Source of the DNA: Trueperaceae bacterium | GTDB taxonomy: Bacteria > Deinococcota > Deinococci > Deinococcales > Trueperaceae | Reading direction: 5' to 3' | NCBI GenBank assembly: GCA_029210865.1 | Contig: JARGGE010000087.1 | Location: 1 to 9,214, forward strand | DNA: 9,214 nucleotides | In this document: piece by piece, positions 1-4,947 of the stretch | Layout: each line of letters opens with the position of its first letter | Position numbering within the stretch: the stretch's first letter is position 1 | Notes under the pieces: generated by a model | What the model was told of the DNA's origin: nothing | The model's database searches: none | The model's input: only the letters and a program-made list of their open reading frames with translations | Position numbers and translations under genes: made by a program

Positions 1-258
1 AGCAAGTGGAACAAGATCGAGCATCGCATGTTCTGCCACATCACCGAGAACTGGCGTGGCCAGCCGCTGCTCAGTCGCATGGCCGTGGTGGAACTGATCG
101 CCGCCACCAGCACGGAGCAGGGGCTGACGATCCAGGCCGAGATGGATGATGGCACCTACGAGACCGGCAGAAAGGTCACGGATGAGGAGATGACCTCGCT
201 CGCGATCGAGCGCTGCGACTTCCACGGCGAATGGAATTATCAGCTCTCGCCACGGTAA
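1..258 (+). CDS. ISAzo13-family transposase, C-terminal fragment (5' end outside the window)
   Basis: This frame is open from base 1 and stops with TAA at 256-258, giving 85 visible residues. It is the catalytic C-terminus of a DDE transposase of the ISAzo13 / 'Rhodopirellula transposase' type (Pfam DDE_Tnp_ISAZ013), which cuts and joins the ends of its own IS. The opening S-K-W-N-K-I-E-H-R is the family's signature block. By analogy with the IS630-like N-P-I-E block, its Glu is probably the last acidic residue of the DDE triad. Other family hallmarks are E-N-W-R-G-Q-P-L, the I-A-A-T-S-T-E-Q-G-L stretch, K-V-T-D-E-E-M, and the ending D-F-H-G-E-W-N-Y-Q-L-S-P. The real start lies to the left; the internal ATG at 28 is not the start. 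No frameshift or stop is visible in this part, so the gene is cut only by the window edge. Confidence 0.9.
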   Translation, partial: SKWNKIEHRMFCHITENWRGQPLLSRMAVVELIAATSTEQGLTIQAEMDDGTYETGRKVTDEEMTSLAIERCDFHGEWNYQLSPR

Positions 259-302
259 CCCCACGCGCCCATATCGTTCAAGTTAATCGGAATAGCCTCC
301 TA
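1..302 (+). mobile_element. Right-hand part of an ISAzo13-type insertion sequence (left part outside the window)
   Basis: The transposase C-terminus at 1-258 defines the element. Just past its stop, the AT-richer stretch at about 271-302 stands out from the GC-rich surroundings. Read on the minus strand it begins GGAGGCTATTCCGATTAA, which looks like the G-rich, GGnnnTATTCC-like terminal inverted repeat I associate with this family. I therefore place the IS end near 299-303. The outer boundary, the matching left repeat and any target duplication cannot be confirmed, because the other end is not in the window. The element seems intact at this end and may be complete outside the window. Confidence 0.65.
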
Positions 303-340
303 AGCGAAACATCACGCCGCAAAAGCCGTTCACCGTGTAC

Positions 341-351
341 AAAGGAGGTGA
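341..351 (+). promoter_or_regulatory. Orphan, near-perfect Shine-Dalgarno sequence in the leader of the 438 lipoprotein gene
   Basis: AAAGGAGGTGA matches the anti-Shine-Dalgarno end of 16S rRNA over about ten bases, but no start codon follows at a usable distance. The next GTG (376) is about 25 bases on and opens only a 20-codon frame. That frame's TGA (436-438) overlaps the ATG of the lipoprotein gene (438-440), which would allow translational coupling if it were used. It could be a ribosome standby site, the remnant of a gene lost when the IS arrived, or chance. Confidence 0.35.
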
Positions 352-397
352 GGTCGTTCCGGGGCGGCACGGTCTGTGCCCGGCTCGCGTCCCCTGC

Positions 398-420
398 TTC
401 CACCGCATTCATCGGTGGAA
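398..420 (+). promoter_or_regulatory. Leader hairpin just upstream of the 438 ribosome binding site
   Basis: TTCCACCG (398-405) and CGGTGGAA (413-420) form a perfect 8-bp inverted repeat around a 7-base loop. It ends 7 bases before the GGAGG at 428-432. As RNA it would fold into a hairpin beside the ribosome binding site, and as DNA it could be a dyad operator. There is no T-run after it, so it is unlikely to be a transcription terminator. Its role is unknown. Confidence 0.45.
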
Positions 421-437
421 CCGAAACGGAGGTCTTG

Positions 438-1691
438 ATGTCGACCTATCTCCGCATCCTCTTGGCGACGGTGTTCGCCACGGTGTTGCTGGCAGCCTGC
501 GGTACGCCGGCGGCCACCACCGACCTGACGGTCACGCTCGCTGGCACCGGCACCGGCACGGTGTCCTCGGAGCCCGCTGGCATCGATACGGGCGCCGGCG
601 CCGACACGGCCGCGTTCGACGTCAACACGCAGGTCACGCTGACGGCGACGCCGACCGGCGCGTCCACCTTCGACGGCTTCTCCGGCGTCACGTGCGAGGC
701 GGGCAGCACGTCCAGCACGTGCCTCGTCACCCTCGTCGCGGACACCGACGTCACCGCCACGTTCACCGACACCACACCGGTGGACGCGCCGCTCACGGTG
801 AACGTGAACGTCGCCAACGGCGCGACCGTCGAGGTCACCTCGGACCCAGCCGGCATCGACACGGGCGCCGGCGACGCGTCGGCGACCTTCCCCATCGGGA
901 CGGCCGTCACGTTGACCGCCGTGCTCACCTCCGACCCCGTCGCGACCGGCTTCGCCGGCTGGACGGGCGGGGACTGCGACGGCGTGCGCACCCTCACGTG
1001 TGCCGTCACGGTGGGCGCTGGCGAACCCGCCGTCACGGCGAACGGCAACCAGATCGAGACGGCCCAGGTCGTGATCGCTTCGGACGGCGACGACGCCGCG
1101 GAGTTCCTCGACGACTCGGTCCTCACCACCAAGGATTACCGCCCCACGGGTTATGTTTGGGCCATGTGGCCGCGCTTCGACCTCGGCTACGAGCTCCAGC
1201 ACCAAGCGACCATGGAGATCGGGCTGCGCTTCGCCAACGTGCCGCTCGCCCCGGGCACGCTCGTGCGCTCCGCCAAGCTGCAGGTGGTGGAGTACGACCC
1301 CGCCAAGGTTGACAACAGCGGCACCAGCGGCGCGCTGAACCTCACCATCCGTGGCGAGGCCGTCACCGACCCCCTCGGTTGGACCGACGATCCCACCGTT
1401 CCCGAGGTCCCGTCGTTCGGGATCACGGGCCGCACCGTCCGCACCACCGCCAGCGCGACGTGGGCGATCGACGGTGCGTGGGTGTCCGGCTCGACGCAGG
1501 TGTCCGACGAGTTCGCAAGCGTCGTCCAGGAGCTCGTCGATCGCGGGGGCTGGGCGACGAACGCCGCCTTCGTGCTCTTCCTGAGCAACGACGATCCCGA
1601 CGGCGTCGAGATGCGCCGCGTGTGGTCCGCCGCCACGGCGGACGCGGCCGACCGGCCGACCGTGTTGCTCGAGTACGTCAGCATCCCCTGA
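438..1691 (+). CDS. Secreted lipoprotein with two InlB-type repeats and a C-terminal DNRLRE-like beta domain
   Basis: The product has 417 residues. The ATG at 438 is chosen because GGAGG (428-432) lies 5 bases before it and because a clean lipoprotein signal peptide starts there, with lipobox L18-A-A-C21 predicting lipid anchoring outside the cytoplasm. Residues about 30-110 and 119-200 are two copies of a beta repeat resembling the divergent InlB/'bacterial repeat' domain (V-S-S-E-P-A-G-I-D...F-D-G-F...V-T-A-T-F). Each contains P-A-G-I-D-T-G-A-G (46-54 and 137-145) and a cysteine pair (86/95 and 180/188) that may form a disulfide. Residues about 209-415 resemble the DNRLRE-like beta-sandwich found on surface proteins: a D-D-A-E-E-like opening, G-L-R-F-A-N-V, G-T-L-V-R-S-A-K-L-Q, then I-R-G-E-A, V-V-Q-E-L-V-D-R-G-G-W and a closing L-L-E-Y. 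No catalytic motif is visible. Adhesion or carbohydrate contact is plausible but inferred. It stands alone between an IS and a convergent gene. Confidence 0.85.
   Translation: MSTYLRILLATVFATVLLAACGTPAATTDLTVTLAGTGTGTVSSEPAGIDTGAGADTAAFDVNTQVTLTATPTGASTFDGFSGVTCEAGSTSSTCLVTLVADTDVTATFTDTTPVDAPLTVNVNVANGATVEVTSDPAGIDTGAGDASATFPIGTAVTLTAVLTSDPVATGFAGWTGGDCDGVRTLTCAVTVGAGEPAVTANGNQIETAQVVIASDGDDAAEFLDDSVLTTKDYRPTGYVWAMWPRFDLGYELQHQATMEIGLRFANVPLAPGTLVRSAKLQVVEYDPAKVDNSGTSGALNLTIRGEAVTDPLGWTDDPTVPEVPSFGITGRTVRTTASATWAIDGAWVSGSTQVSDEFASVVQELVDRGGWATNAAFVLFLSNDDPDGVEMRRVWSAATADAADRPTVLLEYVSIP
579..873 (+). repeat. 22-bp direct repeat inside the lipoprotein gene (579-600 and 852-873)
   Basis: The two copies differ at one base and encode the same G-I-D-T-G-A-G core of the two InlB-type repeats. 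The DNA identity is higher than in the rest of the two repeats, which have diverged. Either the segment is constrained or it traces a duplication or conversion of the repeat unit. It is coding sequence, not a mobile repeat. Confidence 0.7.
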
Positions 1692-1703
1692 CGCTCTAGC
1701 TTC

Positions 1704-1729
1704 GGACGGACCGTGATCGCGGTCCGTCC
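1704..1729. terminator. Hairpin terminator candidate after the 438 lipoprotein gene
   Basis: GGACGGACC (1704-1712) and GGTCCGTCC (1721-1729) form a perfect 9-bp stem, extendable by a G-C and a T-G pair towards a GATC loop. It begins 12 bases after the lipoprotein stop codon. There is no T-run on either side, so if it ends transcription it does so as a strong GC hairpin, which is common in high-GC genomes. Confidence 0.6.
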
Positions 1730-1744
1730 ACGACCCCATCCGTA

Positions 1745-1783
1745 CGCGCCGCGCCGCCGGGAAGCTCCCGGCGGCGCGGCGCG
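1745..1783. terminator. Very strong GC hairpin in the convergent gap, probable bidirectional terminator
   Basis: A perfect 18-bp stem pairs 1745-1762 with 1766-1783 around an AGC loop, and it is almost entirely G and C. It lies between the convergent lipoprotein gene (ending 1691) and rfbF (ending 1835 on the minus strand). It would therefore act at the 3' end of both transcripts. No poly-U tract follows on either strand. Confidence 0.65.
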
Positions 1784-1834
1784 GTTCATGTCGGCGGTCG
1801 CTCGCTCACGGGACCGTCACGGCGCACCGCCCGG

Positions 1835-2608
1835 CTAGCCCGGCCAGATGCACCACGGCGCCTGGCCCTCGCGCCACAGATCCTCGAGCATGTTGCGCTC
1901 CTTGAGCGTGTCCATGCACGACCAGAAGCCGTGGTGGCGGTAGCCCACCAGTTGGCCTTCGCTCGCGAGCCGCTCGAGCGGCGCCCGCTCCCACGGGACG
2001 TCGTCCCCATCGACGTAGTCGATCACGCCGGGCTCGAGGACGAAGTAGCCGCCGTTGATCCGCGTATCGTCCACGTCGTGCTTCTCGTAGAAGTCGGTCA
2101 CGACGTCGCCGGTGAACGCCAGGTTGCCGAAGCGTGAGGGCGGACGCACGGCGGTGACGGTCGCGAGCTTGCCGTGGTCGCGGTGGAAGCGAATCAGCTC
2201 GTTCAGGTCGATGTCGGCCACACCATCGCCGTACGTCATCAGGAAGGTGTCGTCCTGGATCCACTCGCGCAACCGGCGCAAGCGGCCGCCGGTCTGGGTG
2301 TGGAGCCCCGTGTCGACGAGGTGCACGACCCAATCCGGGCGGTCGCCTTCGTGGATCGTCATACGCCCGGTCGCGAGGTCGACCGAGACGTCGTTGTTCA
2401 CCGCGGCGAAATCGAAGAAGTAGCGCTTGATGGAGTCCCCCCGGTACCCCAACGCGATCACGAACTCCTTGATGCCGTTGGCGTCGAGGATCTTCATGAT
2501 GTGCCAGAGCATCGGGTGGCCGCCGATGGTCACCATCGGCTTGGGCTTGTCGATCGTTTCCTCGGAAAGCCGGGTGCCGAAGCCACCGGCCAGGATCACG
2601 GCTTTCAC
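1835..2608 (-). CDS. rfbF: Glucose-1-phosphate cytidylyltransferase (CDP-glucose pyrophosphorylase)
   Basis: This cytoplasmic enzyme joins glucose-1-phosphate and CTP into CDP-glucose and pyrophosphate, the first step towards CDP-linked deoxysugars of surface polysaccharides. The product has 257 residues, the usual length. It shows the nucleotide-binding loop G8-G-F-G-T-R-L-S-E-E-T18 with K21-P-K-P-M, then G-H-P-M-L-W-H-I-M-K-I, the metal-binding T-Y-G-D-G-V-A-D (Asp128), I-N-G-G-Y-F-V (184-190) and the family's C-terminal G-F-W-S-C-M-D-T-L (227-235). S-E-E-T and M-D-T-L separate it from glucose-1-phosphate thymidylyl- and uridylyltransferases. A small oddity is E175-K-H where relatives usually have E-K-P. 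The start is GTG at 2606-2608, fixed by AAGGAGGT seven bases before it. It is the second gene of a unit with the epimerase gene upstream (82-base gap) and is closed by the hairpins at 1704-1783. Confidence 0.93.
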   Translation of the reverse strand: MKAVILAGGFGTRLSEETIDKPKPMVTIGGHPMLWHIMKILDANGIKEFVIALGYRGDSIKRYFFDFAAVNNDVSVDLATGRMTIHEGDRPDWVVHLVDTGLHTQTGGRLRRLREWIQDDTFLMTYGDGVADIDLNELIRFHRDHGKLATVTAVRPPSRFGNLAFTGDVVTDFYEKHDVDDTRINGGYFVLEPGVIDYVDGDDVPWERAPLERLASEGQLVGYRHHGFWSCMDTLKERNMLEDLWREGQAPWCIWPG

Positions 2609-2615
2609 CGTCGTT

Positions 2616-2623
2616 ACCTCCTT
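2616..2623 (-). promoter_or_regulatory. Ribosome binding site deciding the GTG start of rfbF
   Basis: On the minus strand AAGGAGGT stands 7 bases before the GTG at 2608. Its full match to the anti-Shine-Dalgarno sequence, together with the canonical M-K-A-V-I-L-A-G-G beginning of the protein, settles the start and suggests efficient translation. Confidence 0.85.
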
Positions 2624-2643
2624 GCGGGGCGAGAATCACCCAA

Positions 2644-2658
2644 ACTGCCGGCAGTCTA
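2644..2658 (-). promoter_or_regulatory. 12-bp palindrome overlapping a possible -10 box upstream of rfbF
   Basis: ACTGCCGGCAGT (2644-2655) is a perfect palindrome in the 82-base gap between the epimerase gene and rfbF. On the minus strand TAGACT (2653-2658) fits a TAnnnT -10 box and overlaps its edge, which is an operator-like arrangement. No convincing -35 box is seen about 17 bases upstream. A GCCCG/CGGGC hairpin (2671-2685) lies between this site and the epimerase stop and could reduce read-through. An internal, regulated rfbF promoter is possible but unproven. Confidence 0.3.
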
Positions 2659-2690
2659 GGTCGTGCCCGGGCCCGTTCGGCGGGCAGATC

Positions 2691-3257
2691 TCACTCCGCC
2701 GCCGAATGGCCTCGGACCAGCGGCATGCTCAGGTCCAGCAGCGGCCAGGCCGCGTCCTTGGCGGAGATCGCACGAACGGTCGCCGGCCACTCGATCTCCA
2801 GCAACGGATCGTCCCACCGCAGCCCGCCCTCGACACCCGGAGCGTAGAACTCGCTCACCTGATACGCGACCTCGGACTCGTCCTCGAGCGTGAGGTAGCC
2901 ATGGGCGAAGCCCTCGGGCACGTACAGGGCGTTGCGCTCCTCCGCATCGAGCACGACATGCACATGCCTCAGGTGGGTGGGCGACGACGGACGCACGTCC
3001 ACCGCGACATCGAACACGCGACCGCGCGTGCAACGCACCAGTTTGGCTTCCTGCGCCGGCGGGCGCTGGAAGTGCAAGCCCCGCAGCGTACCGGCCCGGT
3101 GGTTGAACGAGACGTTCGCCTGCGCCACCACGGGGCTCAGGCCCGCCGCCTCGAACTCGCGGGCGCAGAACGTCCTGGCGAACATGCCGCGCTCGTCGGC
3201 GTGCTCCCGCGGCGTGATCACGACGACGCCCTCGATGGCGGTGGGGACGAAGATCAC
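2691..3257 (-). CDS. RmlC-type (dTDP-4-dehydrorhamnose 3,5-epimerase family) nucleotide-sugar epimerase
   Basis: The product is a 188-residue cupin enzyme of the RmlC/RfbC family, the usual length. The family epimerises C3 and/or C5 of a nucleotide-linked 4-keto-6-deoxy sugar in the cytoplasm. Landmarks are D21-E-R-G-M-F, the N48-V-S-F-N-H-R segment, L-R-G-L-H62-F-Q with the catalytic His, K72, D83, F-A-H119-G-Y, the candidate acid Tyr132, Tyr138, and G-L-R-W-D-D-P (145-151). All expected catalytic positions appear to be present, so it should be active. The start is GTG at 3255-3257, the only start codon before the in-frame TGA at 3294-3296; its ribosome binding site is poor. It shares a strand and probably a transcript with rfbF. 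The pairing suggests a CDP-sugar substrate, but motifs cannot tell CDP- from dTDP-sugars, and a dTDP-rhamnose role (rmlC) remains possible. Confidence 0.88.
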   Translation of the reverse strand: MIFVPTAIEGVVVITPREHADERGMFARTFCAREFEAAGLSPVVAQANVSFNHRAGTLRGLHFQRPPAQEAKLVRCTRGRVFDVAVDVRPSSPTHLRHVHVVLDAEERNALYVPEGFAHGYLTLEDESEVAYQVSEFYAPGVEGGLRWDDPLLEIEWPATVRAISAKDAAWPLLDLSMPLVRGHSAAE

Positions 3258-3313
3258 GGGCGCGTTCGCCCGGCGGGTTCGACAGACGTGCGTTCAGCGG
3301 TCATCAGGCGTCC

Positions 3314-3319
3314 ATGGTA
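3314..3319 (-). promoter_or_regulatory. Possible -10 box for the epimerase-rfbF unit
   Basis: On the minus strand TACCAT lies in the divergent gap and fits TAnnnT. It would give a leader of about 50 bases before the GTG at 3257. No good -35 box is visible at 16-18 bases, so this is only a weak proposal. Confidence 0.25.
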
Positions 3320-3428
3320 GCGCGTCGATCGCGCGTGAGCTGAGCGTCCCGCGCCATGCCGCCACCCTGCGCCTCGCCAGGGACGACAGCACGTGTAACC
3401 GTTCTCGGACGGAGCGCGCCACATCCCC

Positions 3429-3443
3429 TACGATGGCGACGTG
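3429..3443 (+). promoter_or_regulatory. -10 box directly before a GTG start: likely leaderless transcript
   Basis: TACGAT (3429-3434) is followed by 6 bases and then the GTG at 3441, so transcription should begin at or very near the start codon. There is no Shine-Dalgarno sequence before this GTG. The spacing matches the TAnnnT-plus-start layout described for leaderless mRNAs in Deinococcus and Actinobacteria. A clear -35 box is not seen. Confidence 0.5.
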
Positions 3444-4757
3444 CTCCGAACGAACGCCCAGCCGCAGGTCGCTCCGCTCACCGACTTCCTCCTCGGCGAC
3501 GCCGCGTCCGAGCCCACGCTCGAGGTCCTGGCCGCGACCGGCCTCGTTGGTCACGCGTTCACGCGTCTACCGCACCACCCGCAACGCGCGCAGTTGCGAC
3601 ACGGGTTCGTTCTCCTCGCGGCCCGGCACGTGGCCGCACGACGGGCCGTCGCCGAACTCCTGAAGGCATGGAACGCCGCGGGACTGACCCCGTTCGTGTT
3701 CAAGGGCTTCCATCTCGCGGAGTTCGTCTACCCCGCGCCCGGGCTTCGCGGCTACGCCGACGTCGACATGGTCCTCGCCGAGGAGGACGTGCCCATCGCC
3801 TGCACGGTCGCGGCGGCCGCCGGTTGGGGCGTCGCCTGGCAGACCGGCCAGCGGGACGACCTCTTCGCCCTGCACGGCCCTGAGTACCGCGGGCACGAGG
3901 CCGCGCACCTCACCCACGTCGAGTTCGACCTCAAGGTCGACCTCCACCACCGGATCGTCCACAACGTCCACAACCGCCTCCCCCCCGAGCCCGTGACGCG
4001 CCGCCTGACCGAGGCCGCGCTCGCGGCGGCAGAGACGCTCGCCTGGGAGGGCGCGCGGCTACGCGTTCCCTGTCCTGTCGACGCGGCCGTCTTCGGCCTC
4101 GCCCTCAACCGGTGCTGGGGGAGCGACGGCTGGCGCGTGAAGCCGAGGGACTACGCCGACTTCGAGGTGCTGGCCGAGCGCCATGGCGTGAACCGCGAGG
4201 CAGTGATGGCGCGGGCCGCGTCGCTCGGGGTCGCGCACACGGTCGGCGTCTTCGTCGACCGGTGCGACCCGCACCTGCGGCGGCTGAACCTAGGGGCGCC
4301 CTTGTGGTGGACGCTGCGCCGCTGGGAGATGGGTTCGTGGCACGAGCGGGGTGCCGTCGACCCGTTGCGTGCGTGGATGGGGGTGCGGGAGCTCGTGCGC
4401 GGCGCCGTGACCCTGGCGCGCGTCCTACCCGTCGTCGTCGACACCCGCCGTCGCCTTCGCCGCGGCCTCGACCCCTCCGCATCGCCCGTTGCCGCTGGCG
4501 TCGATCCCGCGCGCGGGTCCGTGGGCGCTCTGGCCTGGCGCAGGCTCCGGCGCGCCATCCACCGCAGCTTGCGGCTGCTGCGGGTCGATCCAGACGAGCG
4601 TGAACGACTCACCGTGCTCAGCGCCTACCGACTGCTGAGGTCCATGGGCGTCCCCGTGGCGTTCGAGACGGATCCGGCCCGTGCGGTCGAGGCGCCGACG
4701 CTCACCCTCGATGGTCGGCCGGTGAGGATGACGGTGGCCGACCAAGGCGCCGAGTAG
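3441..4757 (+). CDS. Nucleotidyltransferase-fold protein (NTP_transf_5 type) with an extra C-terminal segment
   Basis: The product has 438 residues, no signal peptide and is presumably cytoplasmic. Residues about 25-280 match the uncharacterised NTP_transf_5 family of the polymerase-beta-like nucleotidyltransferase superfamily: F85-V-F-K-G followed by Y97-P-A-P-G-L-R103-G-Y-A-D107-V-D109, a third acidic strand E161-F-D-L-K-V-D-L-H-H, and a helical part with the K234-P-R-D-Y-A-D-F-E-V-L block. Asp107 and Asp109 would bind metal. The target is unknown; relatives occur in polysaccharide and lasso-peptide gene clusters. Residues about 285-365 are rich in Arg and Trp. Residues about 365-430 (R-R-L-R-R-A-I-H...L-S-A-Y-R-L-L-R-S-M-G-V-P-V...L-D-G-R-P-V) resemble the helix and start of a lasso B2/transglutaminase-like domain, but lack its Cys and His. 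The GTG start at 3441 rests on the -10 box 6 bases before it; the ATG at 3433 is out of frame. It is divergent from the epimerase-rfbF unit. Confidence 0.72.
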   Translation: MLRTNAQPQVAPLTDFLLGDAASEPTLEVLAATGLVGHAFTRLPHHPQRAQLRHGFVLLAARHVAARRAVAELLKAWNAAGLTPFVFKGFHLAEFVYPAPGLRGYADVDMVLAEEDVPIACTVAAAAGWGVAWQTGQRDDLFALHGPEYRGHEAAHLTHVEFDLKVDLHHRIVHNVHNRLPPEPVTRRLTEAALAAAETLAWEGARLRVPCPVDAAVFGLALNRCWGSDGWRVKPRDYADFEVLAERHGVNREAVMARAASLGVAHTVGVFVDRCDPHLRRLNLGAPLWWTLRRWEMGSWHERGAVDPLRAWMGVRELVRGAVTLARVLPVVVDTRRRLRRGLDPSASPVAAGVDPARGSVGALAWRRLRRAIHRSLRLLRVDPDERERLTVLSAYRLLRSMGVPVAFETDPARAVEAPTLTLDGRPVRMTVADQGAE

Positions 4758-4810
4758 ACCGCTGCGGCGACCGGTGTGACCGGCGGGCACGCGGGCATCC
4801 GCGGCCGCCC

Positions 4811-4816
4811 TATACT
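4811..4816 (+). promoter_or_regulatory. Probable -10 box for the 4948 lipoprotein gene
   Basis: TATACT is close to the consensus -10 box and stands out in a very GC-rich 190-base gap (4758-4947). It would give a leader of about 125 bases. No -35 match is seen at 16-18 bases upstream. Only short 5-bp inverted repeats (for example 4790-4803) occur in the gap, so no terminator for the preceding gene can be named. Confidence 0.4.
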
Positions 4817-4931
4817 GCGGGTGACGGCGCTGATGCGTGTGCGAAACGAGTTGGCCGGCGATCGGCGCCTAGACGCGCGGCGCTGCCACCATCGGCTTCG
4901 GTCTCATCGTCGGGCGTTCGCCGCGCCCGTG

Positions 4932-4938
4932 AAGGAGG
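4932..4938 (+). promoter_or_regulatory. Ribosome binding site deciding the GTG start at 4948
   Basis: AAGGAGG lies 9 bases before the GTG at 4948-4950. It favours this GTG over the in-frame ATG eight codons later, and it gives the signal peptide its charged N-terminal part (N-A-R-T-R-T). Confidence 0.8.
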
Positions 4939-4947
4939 CGGTACCAC

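Noticed and set aside
376..438. A 20-codon frame with GTG start ending over the lipoprotein ATG
   Set aside because: The only strong ribosome binding sequence is about 25 bases away and the peptide is unremarkable. It is kept as part of the leader finding but not called a gene.
330..1739. A 469-residue minus-strand open frame over the lipoprotein gene
   Set aside because: It is rich in Arg, Gly and His with no domain or signal. It lies opposite a gene with a lipobox, ribosome binding site and recognisable repeats, so it is a shadow caused by high GC content.
3258..3440. Search for a lasso-type precursor peptide or other small gene near the NTP_transf_5 gene
   Set aside because: No short frame with a ribosome binding site and a leader/core-like sequence was seen in the divergent gap. 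A lasso-peptide cluster is therefore not claimed.
4758..4805. Small inverted repeats after the NTP_transf_5 gene, such as CGCGG/CCGCG (4790-4803)
   Set aside because: Stems of five base pairs are expected by chance at this GC content, so they do not support a terminator call.
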